Position numbers and translations under genes: made by a program | Assembly: GCA_902590245.1 (NCBI GenBank) | Contig: CACIWG010000003.1 | Coordinates: forward strand, 21,602 to 85,601 | Length of the DNA: 64,000 nt | Source: an uncultured SAR116 cluster alpha proteobacterium | GTDB lineage: Bacteria > Pseudomonadota > Alphaproteobacteria > Puniceispirillales > Marisalimonadaceae | Direction: 5' to 3' | In this document: positions 51,954-62,433 of the stretch, piece after piece | How positions within the stretch are numbered: position 1 is the stretch's first letter | Layout: each line of letters starts with the position of its first letter | The notes under the pieces: generated by a model | What the model saw: only the letters and a program-made list of their open reading frames with translations | Databases searched by the model: none | Told to the model about the DNA's origin: nothing

Positions 51954-52676
51954 TTAATTTACAATTGTATAAATACCCTCATTACTTTTGCAAATTTTCA
52001 AGAGGTTACCATTTTCAAAAATTGAGCTAATAATAATAGGAATATTGTTTTCTCTTGCCAATGATACAGCAGATGCATCAATAACTTTTAGATCTTTTGA
52101 CAAGACATCCATATATGTCAATGAATCAAATCTTTTTGCATCATTATCAATTTTAGGGTCAGCTGAATAAATGCCATCAACTAATGTTGATTTTATTAAA
52201 ACATTGCAGTTCATTTCTGATGCCCTTAATGCTGCTGCCGTGTCTGTTGTAAAATATGGATTGCCTGTACCAGCTGCAAAAATTACGACTCTATTTTTTT
52301 CTAAATGTCTGAAAGCTTTTCTTCTAATATATGGTTCACAAACTGCTGATATAGGTAAAGCTGATTGTACTCTTGTAGGAATTCCTAATTTTTCTAGAGA
52401 ATTTTGAAGCGCTAAAGAATTCATTACAGTTGCCAACATACCCATATTGTCACCAGTTGTTCTGTCCATACCTTGTGAAACACCTGTAACACCTCTGTAA
52501 ATATTTCCTCCACCAATGACCAGACAAATTTCAGTGCCAAGATTTACAACATCTTTAATTTCATTAGATACTGTGTTGATCATTTCTGGACAAATTCCAA
52601 AATCATTATTTCCCATCAATGCCTCGCCAGATAACTTTAATAGAACTCTTTTCCAATATATATTTTTCAAAACCAA
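51954..52676 (-). CDS. pyrH: Uridylate kinase
   Basis: '[13 protein letters not shown]', '[10 protein letters not shown]', '[20 protein letters not shown]', '[20 protein letters not shown]'. Confidence 0.97.
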   Translation of the reverse strand: MVLKNIYWKRVLLKLSGEALMGNNDFGICPEMINTVSNEIKDVVNLGTEICLVIGGGNIYRGVTGVSQGMDRTTGDNMGMLATVMNSLALQNSLEKLGIPTRVQSALPISAVCEPYIRRKAFRHLEKNRVVIFAAGTGNPYFTTDTAAALRASEMNCNVLIKSTLVDGIYSADPKIDNDAKRFDSLTYMDVLSKDLKVIDASAVSLARENNIPIIISSIFENGNLLKICKSNEGIYTIVN

Positions 52677-52681
52677 ACTTT

Positions 52682-53608
52682 CTATTGATTTACAGTAGCT
52701 GCAACTTCAGCTGCAAAATCTTTTTGTTCAACTTCAATGCCTTGACCTAAAATCAACATTTTAAATGAGTCAATTGTAACCTCAGTCCCTAACTCAATTG
52801 AATATTGTTTTAATACATCTTTAATTTTAGTTTTCCCATCAATGACAAAAGTTTGCTCTAACAAAACAACTTCTTCACAAAATTTTCTAATCCTTCCTTC
52901 AACCATTTTTTCTGCAATATTTTTAGGTTTGCCAGTAGAAATTGCCTGTTCTATTAGAACTTGTCTTTCTTTATCAATTATTTTAGGGTCCAAACTTTCA
53001 AGATTTAAAGAAATTGGGTTTGAAGCAGCGATATGCATTGCAATTTTTTTCCCAATATCTTCTAAACTACTTTTATCAGCATTTGATTTTAAAGATAATA
53101 TGACTGCTATTTTTCCTAAATTTTCAGAAACGGAATTGTGAACATAAGAAATAATTGAACCAGGTCCAGTCAACACAATTTTCTCAATTCTTCTTATATT
53201 TAAATTTTCTCCAATAGTAGCAACATTTTTTGTTAATTCTTCTTCAACAGAGTTTTCACCTTTAATAAATTTAGATTTAAGCAAATTATTTAAATTTCCG
53301 TCAGTAGTTAAAGCAATTTTTGAACAATCAGTTACAAACTTTTGAAATTTCTCATTTCTTGAAACAAAATCAGTTTCAGAATTAATTTCAATTAAACATG
53401 CTTCATTTTCAGAGATATATGCTCCTACCAAACCTTCGGCAGCAACTCTTCCACTTTTTTTTGCGGCAACGGATAATCCTTTTTTTCTGAGCCAATCGAT
53501 TGACTTATCTACATCATTATCGTTTTGCATCAAAGCATTCTTGCAATCAACTATTCCAGCTCCTGACTTCTCTCTCAATTCTTTTATTAAATTAGCATTT
53601 AAACTCAT
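52682..53608 (-). CDS. tsf: Elongation factor Ts
   Basis: '[38 protein letters not shown]', '[14 protein letters not shown]', '[11 protein letters not shown]'. Confidence 0.97.
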   Translation of the reverse strand: MSLNANLIKELREKSGAGIVDCKNALMQNDNDVDKSIDWLRKKGLSVAAKKSGRVAAEGLVGAYISENEACLIEINSETDFVSRNEKFQKFVTDCSKIALTTDGNLNNLLKSKFIKGENSVEEELTKNVATIGENLNIRRIEKIVLTGPGSIISYVHNSVSENLGKIAVILSLKSNADKSSLEDIGKKIAMHIAASNPISLNLESLDPKIIDKERQVLIEQAISTGKPKNIAEKMVEGRIRKFCEEVVLLEQTFVIDGKTKIKDVLKQYSIELGTEVTIDSFKMLILGQGIEVEQKDFAAEVAATVNQ

Positions 53609-53636
53609 ATTAGTACCTACTCCATAAAATAAATTT

Positions 53637-54497
53637 TTACTCCGTATTAGATGTATTTTCTAAATCCATATTAAGGTTTTGATCATTTACATTTTCAAAT
53701 GAATCTTTTTTATCAGCATCATGTATTGTATCTATTTCTTTATCACTTGGGATCTCTTCGTCAATATTAACTTCAGCTTTTCCAATATCAACTCCTGATT
53801 CTGTAAGATTTTCTTCCATTCCACTTAGAATTGCAGATCCAATAAGATCGCAGTATAAGGAAATCGACCTAACAGCGTCATCATTACCAGGAATAGGATA
53901 ATCAATGTTACTAGGATCAGTATTAGTATCACAGACTGCAATAACTGGAATATTTAATTTTTTTGCTTCTTGTACAGCTATAGCTTCTTTATTGATGTCT
54001 ATTACAAAAATTGCGTCAGGCAAATCAGGCATATTTTTAATTCCACCTAAATTTAATTCTAATTTTTCTTTAGATCTTTCGATATTTAGTTTTTCTTTTT
54101 TTGTGAGGCTATTTATTTCACCTGATTCAATTTTACTTTCTAGATCTTTAAGTCTTTTAATAGATTTTGAAACAGTTTCCCAATTTGTTAACATTCCACC
54201 GAGCCATCTGTGATTTACATAAAATTGACCACAATTTATTGCTGACGATGCAATTATATCTGAAGCAGATCTCTTAGTTCCAACAAATAATATTTTACCT
54301 CCTTTTTTTGCAATCTCATGAATAATCTCTAATGCACTATAAAGCATTGGGACTGTTTTTTCTAAATCAATTATATGTATCTTATTTCTATCTCCAAAAA
54401 TAAATTCTTCCATTTTTGGATTCCACCTTCTTGTATGGTGGCCAAAGTGTATCCCAGCCTCTAAGAGCTGTCTCATAGTAAATGTAGGTATAGTCAT
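53637..54497 (-). CDS. rpsB: 30S ribosomal protein S2 with acidic C-terminal tail
   Basis: '[41 protein letters not shown]', '[13 protein letters not shown]', '[23 protein letters not shown]'. Confidence 0.98.
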   Translation of the reverse strand: MTIPTFTMRQLLEAGIHFGHHTRRWNPKMEEFIFGDRNKIHIIDLEKTVPMLYSALEIIHEIAKKGGKILFVGTKRSASDIIASSAINCGQFYVNHRWLGGMLTNWETVSKSIKRLKDLESKIESGEINSLTKKEKLNIERSKEKLELNLGGIKNMPDLPDAIFVIDINKEAIAVQEAKKLNIPVIAVCDTNTDPSNIDYPIPGNDDAVRSISLYCDLIGSAILSGMEENLTESGVDIGKAEVNIDEEIPSDKEIDTIHDADKKDSFENVNDQNLNMDLENTSNTE

Positions 54498-54507
54498 TTT
54501 TTTTCCT

Positions 54508-54572
54508 TTACCGGTTAATGTTAATTAATACTTTATAAGATGCACCGGATGGTTTTTTAACCAAAGTATTAA
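54508..54572 (-). promoter_or_regulatory. Candidate structured rpsB (S2) leader RNA
   Basis: Minus strand: TTAATACTTT (54572..54563) pairs perfectly with AAAGTATTAA (54534..54525), a 10-bp stem enclosing hairpin GGTT-AAAA-AACC (54562..54551); loop CCGGT (54548..54544) can pair with ACCGG (54515..54511) beside the AAAGGA Shine-Dalgarno. Confidence 0.5.
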
Positions 54573-54584
54573 ACAAGTTAATCT

Positions 54585-54613
54585 CTAATAGTTTATTTTT
54601 AATAAATTATCAA
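54585..54613 (-). promoter_or_regulatory. Candidate sigma70-like promoter for rpsB-tsf (TTGATA-N17-TATTAG)
   Basis: Minus strand TTGATA (54613..54608), 17-nt spacer, TATTAG (54590..54585); the expected TSS falls a few nt before the leader stem. Confidence 0.5.
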
Positions 54614-54617
54614 CAAT

Positions 54618-57600
54618 TTATTTAAGTATAATTTTTTCCAAATAAGGTATCTTTGAAATATTATTTATGAACAAGTCATTAACTTTAACATTTTCATTTA
54701 AAATAATCCTTACTACATTATTATTGGTTTTTAAAATAATGTTAACATCTGAATTACCCGTCTCTATATTACAAATTTCGTCTTTGAGACTTTTTAAGCA
54801 ATTTCTATCAGTTATGAACAAATCTAAAGATTTAATATTTTTTGAAATGTAATCAAAAAGTTTATGAATGCTTTGACAGATTATTCTGATGTTAGAATTT
54901 TTATCTGATCTTATTTCAAGATTGAAAATAAAAATTTGATTTTTATTAAAATTTTCTTCTAGAAAATATATATCTCTTATATCCACAAAAATCTCAACAA
55001 TTCCATTGGTGTCCGATACTTCAATAACTCCATAAATATTACCACTCTGAGATCTTCTTTTAAAAATTTGCTTAACAATGCCAATAAATTTATAGCTTGT
55101 AGATGCTTTTGTTAAGTCATGATTGGTATAAAAAAAATTAGATTTTTTTAACTCAAATTTGTCATAAATAGATTCAACCTTTTTTATTGGATGTTGATCC
55201 AAGTAAAAACCAAGCGAGTTTAATTCATTTTCTTCATTTTCAAAAATTGAAAATTCTGGCACCATTTTAAATGATTTTGTTAATGATAATTCACTTATAT
55301 TTTTGAATAAATTATTTTGATTACTTAATTTATCATTTTCTATCCTTTGTGAAAAAATTAAAACATTAGATATGGAACTGAACAATTTATTTCTAGATAT
55401 GTTTAAATTATCAAAAGAACCAGATATGGTTAAACTTTCTAATCCTCTTTTACCAAATATATTTTGAGGTACTACATCTACAAAATGATCAAAACTTTTA
55501 AAATTTCCTAATTTATTTCTGATAGAAATCATTTTTTTAACTGCTTCATTTCCAACATTTTTAAGAGAAGACAAGCTATATCGTATACATTTTTGATCAT
55601 TTAATTCTTCAACAGTAAATTTATCAAAGCTAAAATTAATACATGGAGGATGAATTTTAATTTTCATTTTATTCAATTCATTAACAAAAATTGACAGTTT
55701 TTCAACATTATCTGAGTCATATGTCATTAATGAAGCAAAAAATTCATGTGGGTGATAAGCTTTTAACCAAGCGCATTGATAAGCAATAAGCGCATAAGCC
55801 GCGGCATGAGATTTATTAAAACCATAACCTGCAAAAGCAGAAATTTTATCAAAAATTTCCTCAGCTTTAGATTTTTTTATATCAATTTTCTTTGCACCAT
55901 TAATAAACTTTTCTTTTTGCATTGCCATTTCTTTTTTATCTTTTTTTCCCATAGCTCTTCTAAGGATATCTGCTGAAGCTAAACTATAATTAGCTAAGAC
56001 TTGAGCTGCTTGCATCACTTGTTCTTGATAAATAAATATTCCATATGTCTCTGAAAGTATGTTCGACAAACTTTCATGCATATATTCAATCTTTTCAATG
56101 CCATGTTTTCTATTGATATAATTTGGAATATTTTCCATTGGACCTGGTCTATATAGAGCTACAACAGCAATAATATCCTCAAATCTATCTGGTTTTAATC
56201 CTCTAAGAGCACTTTGCATCCCTTTTGACTCAAGTTGAAAAACTCCAATAGTTTGTCCCTCTGACAACATGGAATATACTTTTTTATCATCTAAATTTAT
56301 GTTTGAAATTTTAAAGTTTTTGTTATTTTTTTTTATTAATTTTTCAGCAAAAGCTATAATTGTTAGTGTTTTTAATCCAAGAATATCAAATTTAACTAAA
56401 CCAGCTTTTTCAATGTATTTAAGGTTGAATTGTGTAGCTGGTATCTCACCTTGATTTTCACTATAAAGTGGAATTATATTATGAAGTTTTTTCTCAGCAA
56501 TTACAATTCCAGCTGCATGAGTTGAAACATGCCTATTTAAGCCTTCAATTGCTAAAGAAAGATCAATTAATTTTGATACTTCTTCGTTTTCTTGTTTTGA
56601 TTTTAATAACTCTTCTTGTGTTTCTAGGGCTTTTGATAAAGTAACTGGATTAGATGGGGTCGCTGGAATAAGTTTAGCAATTTGATCAACTTGACTATAT
56701 GGCATCTCTAAAACTCTTCCTACATCTCTAATTGCTGCTCTTGCTTGCAAACTTCCAAATGTAATAATCTGTGCTACATTTTCATGCCCATATCTATTTT
56801 TAATATAATTTATTACTTCATCTCTTCGATCCTGACAAAAATCAATATCAAAATCAGGCATTGAGACTCTGTCAGGATTTAAAAATCTTTCAAATAAGAG
56901 ACCCCATTTTATAGGATCTAATTCTGTAATTTTAATACACCAAGCAACAATTGAACCTGCTCCCGAACCTCTTCCAGGCCCAACTGGTATATCATTATCT
57001 TTTGACCATCTTACAAAATCAGAAACAATTAAAAAATAACCAGAAAAGCCCATTTTTGAAATAATATCTAATTCTTCATTAAGGCGATTTTTATATAGTT
57101 GACATTGATCCGAATCTTGAAAAAGTTTATTTTCTTTTAACCTTTTTTCTAAACCAGCCTCAGATATTTGTTTTAAAACAGTAAATTCGTCATCTGATTT
57201 TGAAGCTACAAACTTTGGCAAAGATAACTCTTTAGGCTTTAAGCAAAAAGAACATTTTTGAGCAATAATAATTGTATTTTGAAGCGCTTCTGGCAAATCT
57301 TTAAACAAAGAAAACATTTCAGATTTAGTTTTAAAATAGTTTTCGTTAGAAAATGAACTTTGTTTTTTTGAAGAAATTGTTTTGCTTTGCTCTATCAATG
57401 ATAACATTTCAAAAGCTTCAAAATGATTTTTATCTTTAAAATAAGCATCGTTTGTTGCTACAATAGGAATGTCTAACTCTAATGCTAAAGATAAAAGTTC
57501 GTTTTCAGCTGAAGTTGTTTCTATAACATTAGACCTTTGCAACTCAATATAAAAATCATTACCAAGGATGGATTTAATATTTTTAGCACGATCAAAAGAA

Positions 57601-58052
57601 ATATTTTTTTCTCCTAGAAATGTTGGATTACCAATATATCCATTTTGATACCCACCACTTAAAAAAATTAATCCGTGACTATGTTTAATTAGAAAATCAA
57701 TATTAATTTTTTTATTAATATTTAAGTTGATGTCTTTATTAATTTTATTTGCTATTACAACTAAATTTTTATAACCATCATTTGATTTTGCTAACAAAAC
57801 TAATTCAAAATGCTTGCTGTCAAAGTATTTATCATATACATTTACTTGCATTCCAATTATCGGCTGAATACCCGAAGAAAAAAGCTTTTCAGAGAACTCA
57901 AATGCACCAAAAAGATTAGATGTATCTGTAATAGCGCAAGCAGGCTGCATGTCATTAACACAAAAGTTTGCAATATAATTTGCAGTCAACATTCCTTCAG
58001 ATAATGAATAATTTGTATGAGTTCTTAAATTAATAAAGTTTTGACAGTACAT
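54618..58052 (-). CDS. dnaE: DNA polymerase III subunit alpha
   Basis: 'FINLRTHTNYSLSEGML', 'PVGPGRGSGAGSIVAWC', 'PDFDIDFCQDRRDEVI', 'YGIFIYQEQVMQAAQ', 'FNKSHAAAYALIAYQCAWLKAYHPHEF'. Confidence 0.98.
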   Translation of the reverse strand: MYCQNFINLRTHTNYSLSEGMLTANYIANFCVNDMQPACAITDTSNLFGAFEFSEKLFSSGIQPIIGMQVNVYDKYFDSKHFELVLLAKSNDGYKNLVVIANKINKDINLNINKKINIDFLIKHSHGLIFLSGGYQNGYIGNPTFLGEKNISFDRAKNIKSILGNDFYIELQRSNVIETTSAENELLSLALELDIPIVATNDAYFKDKNHFEAFEMLSLIEQSKTISSKKQSSFSNENYFKTKSEMFSLFKDLPEALQNTIIIAQKCSFCLKPKELSLPKFVASKSDDEFTVLKQISEAGLEKRLKENKLFQDSDQCQLYKNRLNEELDIISKMGFSGYFLIVSDFVRWSKDNDIPVGPGRGSGAGSIVAWCIKITELDPIKWGLLFERFLNPDRVSMPDFDIDFCQDRRDEVINYIKNRYGHENVAQIITFGSLQARAAIRDVGRVLEMPYSQVDQIAKLIPATPSNPVTLSKALETQEELLKSKQENEEVSKLIDLSLAIEGLNRHVSTHAAGIVIAEKKLHNIIPLYSENQGEIPATQFNLKYIEKAGLVKFDILGLKTLTIIAFAEKLIKKNNKNFKISNINLDDKKVYSMLSEGQTIGVFQLESKGMQSALRGLKPDRFEDIIAVVALYRPGPMENIPNYINRKHGIEKIEYMHESLSNILSETYGIFIYQEQVMQAAQVLANYSLASADILRRAMGKKDKKEMAMQKEKFINGAKKIDIKKSKAEEIFDKISAFAGYGFNKSHAAAYALIAYQCAWLKAYHPHEFFASLMTYDSDNVEKLSIFVNELNKMKIKIHPPCINFSFDKFTVEELNDQKCIRYSLSSLKNVGNEAVKKMISIRNKLGNFKSFDHFVDVVPQNIFGKRGLESLTISGSFDNLNISRNKLFSSISNVLIFSQRIENDKLSNQNNLFKNISELSLTKSFKMVPEFSIFENEENELNSLGFYLDQHPIKKVESIYDKFELKKSNFFYTNHDLTKASTSYKFIGIVKQIFKRRSQSGNIYGVIEVSDTNGIVEIFVDIRDIYFLEENFNKNQIFIFNLEIRSDKNSNIRIICQSIHKLFDYISKNIKSLDLFITDRNCLKSLKDEICNIETGNSDVNIILKTNNNVVRIILNENVKVNDLFINNISKIPYLEKIILK

Positions 58053-58059
58053 AAAAAAA

Positions 58060-58752
58060 TCATTTTAAAATTTTAATATTTTTGTTTTCAATTAAAAAAA
58101 TTTTATCCATCTTTTCCGCTAAAAAATTGTTGTGGGTAGCTATAATACAGCTTTTTTCTGTATCTAAAGTTATTTTCTTTAAAATGTTGAAAATTAATAA
58201 AGTGTTATCTTTATCTAAGTTTCCAGTTGGTTCATCAGCTAATATAAATTTTGGATTATTTGATAAAGCTCTTCCAATAGCAACTCTTTGAGACTCACCG
58301 CCAGATAATTTAGCAGGTCTATGATACATCCTATGTTCTAGATTTAAATAAGTCAAAATTTGTATTGCCTTTTTTTTTGCTTCATCAAAAGAAATTTTTT
58401 TAATCAAAGATGGAATGATAATATTTTCTAGAGCAGAAAATTCTGGGAAAAGTCTATGATTTTGAAACACAAAGCCAATATCGTTTAGCCGAATCTTATT
58501 AATTTCACTTTCAGTCAATAAAGAATAATCTTGATTTAAAATTTTAAACTGACCCGAAATAAATTTATCTAATAATCCAATACAATTTAATAATGTAGAT
58601 TTTCCTGAACCACTTGGACCTAATAAAGCTACCATTTCTCCAGGATAGATTGTTATATTTAAGTTTTTAAAAATTTCTACGTTTTCAAACTTGTTTTTAT
58701 AATGATAACTTACATCAAATAATTCTAAATATTTTGGAAAAACTTTATTCAT
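58060..58752 (-). CDS. lolD: Lipoprotein-releasing system ATP-binding protein LolD
   Basis: 'ALLGPSGSGKSTLLNCIGLLDKF', 'LSGGESQRVAIGRALSNNPKFILADEPTGNLD'; paired with LolC/E. Confidence 0.95.
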   Translation of the reverse strand: MNKVFPKYLELFDVSYHYKNKFENVEIFKNLNITIYPGEMVALLGPSGSGKSTLLNCIGLLDKFISGQFKILNQDYSLLTESEINKIRLNDIGFVFQNHRLFPEFSALENIIIPSLIKKISFDEAKKKAIQILTYLNLEHRMYHRPAKLSGGESQRVAIGRALSNNPKFILADEPTGNLDKDNTLLIFNILKKITLDTEKSCIIATHNNFLAEKMDKIFLIENKNIKILK

Positions 58753-60001
58753 ATCTCAGAACTTCAGCAGGCAAAATTTTAGCCGCTTTCCAAGATGGAA
58801 AAATACTTGCTAAAATAGATAAAGATATTGAAGTTAAAATAATATAAGAAACTTCAGAAAAATCAATTTTTGATGGCAAATTTGTCAGAAAGTATATTTC
58901 TGGAGAAAAAAGTTCTTGATTTAGAATTATTGACAGAATTTTTTTTAAATATTCAATATTAATACTAAAAAAAATACCTAGCATTGCTCCAAAAAACGTC
59001 CCCAAAAGGCCAATAAATGTACCTATAAACAAAAATATTTTTAAAATAGATTTTCTTGATGATCCAATTGTTCTAAGTAAAGCAATATCTCCTGACTTGG
59101 CATTAACGAGCATAATCATAGAGGATATAATATTAAAAGCTGCTACTAAAATTATTAAAGTCAGAATTAAAAACATTACATTTTTTTCAACATTTAAAGC
59201 ATTAATAAATGTATTATTTTGTTTTTTCCAATCTATAATTTCAAAGCTATCATTTAAGGCATTTTTAATAATTAAATATGAAGTGTCTGATGATTTGTAA
59301 TCTTTTAGAAAGATTTCAATATTATTTGCAACATCTCCTAATTGTAAAAAATTTTGTGCGGATTTCCATGGCATAAAAATAAAATTATTATCATATTCAT
59401 ACATTCCTACATTAAACAAACCTCCAATTTTAAAAATTTGTTTTTGGGGGATTATACCTAAAGCTGTTTTGATACCATTAGCTGAAATTATGCTTATTTT
59501 ATCACCAATCATGACATTTAATCTTTTAGCTAATCTTGTGCCTATAATTATTTCATTTTTTGTTTTAAAATTACTTTTTGTTAATTTGTTTAAATTATCC
59601 CATAGTAATTTTTTGGCTGGAAGGTCTGTCCATCTTATACCTTTTATCATGACACCGGTTACGAAATCTTTTGACCTTGCTAATCCTTGACCGTCAATTT
59701 GAGGTATAACAGAGAAAACATTACTATCATCACTTATCTTTTTAGAAATATCATTATAATCAGATATTAGTTTTCCATTATTAGCATAAACTACTAAATG
59801 GCCATTTATTCCAAGTATTCTATTAACTAATTCTTCTCTAAAACCATTCATTACTGACATAACGATAATTAATGTCGCCACACCAAGAGCAATGCCAACA
59901 AATGAGAACCATGTAGATAAAGATATAAAACCTTCAGTTTTTTTTGATCTTAAATATCTAAAAGCTAAATATAATTCAAAGGATTTAAAAAACATAAACA
60001 T
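58745..60001 (-). CDS. Lipoprotein-releasing system permease LolC/LolE
   Basis: 'LAFRYLRSKKTEGFISLSTWFSFVGIALGVATLIIVMSVMNGFREEL', 'ILVAAFNIISSMIMLVNAKSGDIALLRTIGSSRKSI'. Confidence 0.94.
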   Translation of the reverse strand: MFMFFKSFELYLAFRYLRSKKTEGFISLSTWFSFVGIALGVATLIIVMSVMNGFREELVNRILGINGHLVVYANNGKLISDYNDISKKISDDSNVFSVIPQIDGQGLARSKDFVTGVMIKGIRWTDLPAKKLLWDNLNKLTKSNFKTKNEIIIGTRLAKRLNVMIGDKISIISANGIKTALGIIPQKQIFKIGGLFNVGMYEYDNNFIFMPWKSAQNFLQLGDVANNIEIFLKDYKSSDTSYLIIKNALNDSFEIIDWKKQNNTFINALNVEKNVMFLILTLIILVAAFNIISSMIMLVNAKSGDIALLRTIGSSRKSILKIFLFIGTFIGLLGTFFGAMLGIFFSINIEYLKKILSIILNQELFSPEIYFLTNLPSKIDFSEVSYIILTSISLSILASIFPSWKAAKILPAEVLRYE

Positions 60002-61323
60002 TAAACCATATTTTTATTAATAAAATTAAAGATTTCATTTAAACTTAGATTTGTTATTTCATTCGTTTTTCTAGTTTTGATCTCAAAGCTATCTTTTTTT
60101 ATACCTTTTGGCCCAATTATAACTTGGTAAGGGAAACCTATTAAATCTGCTGTTGCTAACTTTGAACCAATACTTTCTTTAGTGTCATCAAATAAAACAT
60201 CTATCATTTTTTCATTACAATAATTATAAATTTGATTTGAAATCTTCAAACATTCCACACTATCAGAACTCAAATTTATTAAACTACACATAAACGGTGA
60301 AACCTCTTTAGGCCAAATAATTCCATTTTCATCATGATTAGCCTCTATTATGCCTCCAACTAATCTTGAAACTCCTACACCATATGAACCCATGAAAACA
60401 GGTAAGTTTTGTCCCTTTTCATCAGTAATAGTTGCGTTCATTGGTTTTGAGTATTTTTGCCCAAAATGAAAAATATGCCCTACTTCAATACCTTTAGTTT
60501 TAATTAATTTACCAGATATATTTTGTGTTTGTTTAGGATCATACATTTCATCAGTAGCAGCATAAAATGACGTATATTTATTAATACATTCTTGCAAATT
60601 TTCATTATAATCAATTTCATCAAAAAGTTTTTGCATATGCAATAAACTCTCATCAAAAAAAACATCACTTTCGCCAGTTTGTGAAATTATAATAAACTCG
60701 TGACTTAAATCACCACCAATAGGACCAGTTTCTGCTTTCATTGCAATTGGACTAAGACCCATCTTTTTAAATAATTTCATGTAAGCTACAAACATTTTAT
60801 TGTAAGATTTTTTTGCATCTTCTTGACTAACATCAAATGAGTAGGCATCTTTCATTAAAAATTCACGTCCTCTCATAACTCCAAACCTTGGTCTAACCTC
60901 GTCCCTAAATTTCCATTGAACATGATACAAATTTAATGGAAGATTCTTATAGCTTTGTACATTATTTCTAAAAATATCCGTAATCAATTCTTCATTAGTA
61001 GGCCCATACAATAACTCTTTATTATTTCTGTCTTTAATTCTAAGCATTTCTTTTCCGTAATCTTGATATCTATTTGATTCGATCCAAAGCTCAGCAGGTT
61101 GAATTGTTGGCATCAAAATTTCAATTGCTCCAGAGGCATTCATTTCTTTTTTTGTAATCTTTTCTATTTTATCTAAAACTTTTCTTCCAAGAGGTAGCCA
61201 AGAATAAATACCTGAAGAGGACTGTTGGCACATTCCAGATCTAAGCATTAGGATATGTGAAGTTATTTCAGCTTCTTTTGGTTTGTCCTTCTTAAAGGGT
61301 AAAAAATAATCTGTTAATTTCAT
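60001..61323 (-). CDS. proS: Prolyl-tRNA synthetase (short alphaproteobacterial type)
   Basis: 'SGIYSWLPLGRKVLDKIEKI', 'LLYGPTNEELITDIFR', 'FRDEVRPRFGVMRGREFLMKDAYSFD', 'GSYGVGVSRLVGGIIEANHD'. Confidence 0.96.
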   Translation of the reverse strand: MKLTDYFLPFKKDKPKEAEITSHILMLRSGMCQQSSSGIYSWLPLGRKVLDKIEKITKKEMNASGAIEILMPTIQPAELWIESNRYQDYGKEMLRIKDRNNKELLYGPTNEELITDIFRNNVQSYKNLPLNLYHVQWKFRDEVRPRFGVMRGREFLMKDAYSFDVSQEDAKKSYNKMFVAYMKLFKKMGLSPIAMKAETGPIGGDLSHEFIIISQTGESDVFFDESLLHMQKLFDEIDYNENLQECINKYTSFYAATDEMYDPKQTQNISGKLIKTKGIEVGHIFHFGQKYSKPMNATITDEKGQNLPVFMGSYGVGVSRLVGGIIEANHDENGIIWPKEVSPFMCSLINLSSDSVECLKISNQIYNYCNEKMIDVLFDDTKESIGSKLATADLIGFPYQVIIGPKGIKKDSFEIKTRKTNEITNLSLNEIFNFINKNMV

Positions 61324-61434
61324 AAGTAATCTCCAGTTTAATCTAATCTAAATTATTTAAAATTTAAAGGTAGATTGTAAATAAATAATCAATTAAATTA
61401 ATAAAAAAAAAAGATAAAGATAAGTGATTAATTT

Positions 61435-62433
61435 ATGACTTCATATAGCTTCCCTTTCACTAGAATGAGAAGAACAAGAGCAAAAAAATATATTAGAAAT
61501 CTTGTTAAAGAAAATAGTTTAACAGTAAATGATTTTATTTACCCCATATTTATAGTTGATGGAACTGACAAAAAAGAACCCATACCAGAAATGCCAGGTC
61601 TTTACAGATATTCATTAGATAATCTAAAAAAAGAGCTTCTAAATATATCACATTTAAATATTCCTGCAGTTGCTATTTTCCCTAATATATCAAATAATTT
61701 AAAAAACTCCTCAGGTTCTGAAGCTCTCAATAAAAATAATATTGTTTGTAACGCTATTAAATTAATTAAAGATACTAATAATGAATTGGGTATAGTATGT
61801 GATGTAGCATTAGACCCTTACACTGACCATGGACATGATGGTATAATCATAAATAACTATGTAGATAATGATGAAACTGTAAAAATATTATGTGAACAAG
61901 CTCTTATTCAAACTGAAGCCGGATGTGATATCATTGCACCTAGTGATATGATGGATGGGAGAATTCGAAAAATCAGAGAAACACTTGAAAATAATAATCA
62001 TAAAAATACCTTAATCATGTCTTACTCTGCTAAGTATTCCTCATCATTTTATAGTCCATTCAGACATGCAGTTGGATCATCTAAAAATTTTGGACTTAAA
62101 GATAAATCAACATATCAAATGGATTACAGTAATTCAAAAGAAGCTATTAGAGAAGCTGATTTAGATATTTCAGAGGGTGCAGATATGATTATGGTAAAGC
62201 CGGGATTGCCATACTTAGATATCATAAGTAAATTAAATCAAAAATTTGATATACCAATCTTCGCTTATCAGGTTTCTGGAGAATATTCAATGATTATGAC
62301 AGCAATCAATAATGGACTATTGGACAAATCAGTAATTATAGAAACTTTAACAAGCTTTAAGAGAGCTGGTTGTTCAGGTATTTTAACTTATTTTGCTCCA
62401 ATAGCCTCTAAAATTTTAAATGAAGATAAATAA
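61435..62433 (+). CDS. hemB: Delta-aminolevulinic acid dehydratase (porphobilinogen synthase)
   Basis: 'RMRRTRAKKYIRNLVKEN', 'DVALDPYTDHGHDGII', 'DIIAPSDMMDGRI', 'MSYSAKYSSSFYSPFRHA', 'MVKPGLPYLDII'. Confidence 0.98.
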   Translation: MTSYSFPFTRMRRTRAKKYIRNLVKENSLTVNDFIYPIFIVDGTDKKEPIPEMPGLYRYSLDNLKKELLNISHLNIPAVAIFPNISNNLKNSSGSEALNKNNIVCNAIKLIKDTNNELGIVCDVALDPYTDHGHDGIIINNYVDNDETVKILCEQALIQTEAGCDIIAPSDMMDGRIRKIRETLENNNHKNTLIMSYSAKYSSSFYSPFRHAVGSSKNFGLKDKSTYQMDYSNSKEAIREADLDISEGADMIMVKPGLPYLDIISKLNQKFDIPIFAYQVSGEYSMIMTAINNGLLDKSVIIETLTSFKRAGCSGILTYFAPIASKILNEDK

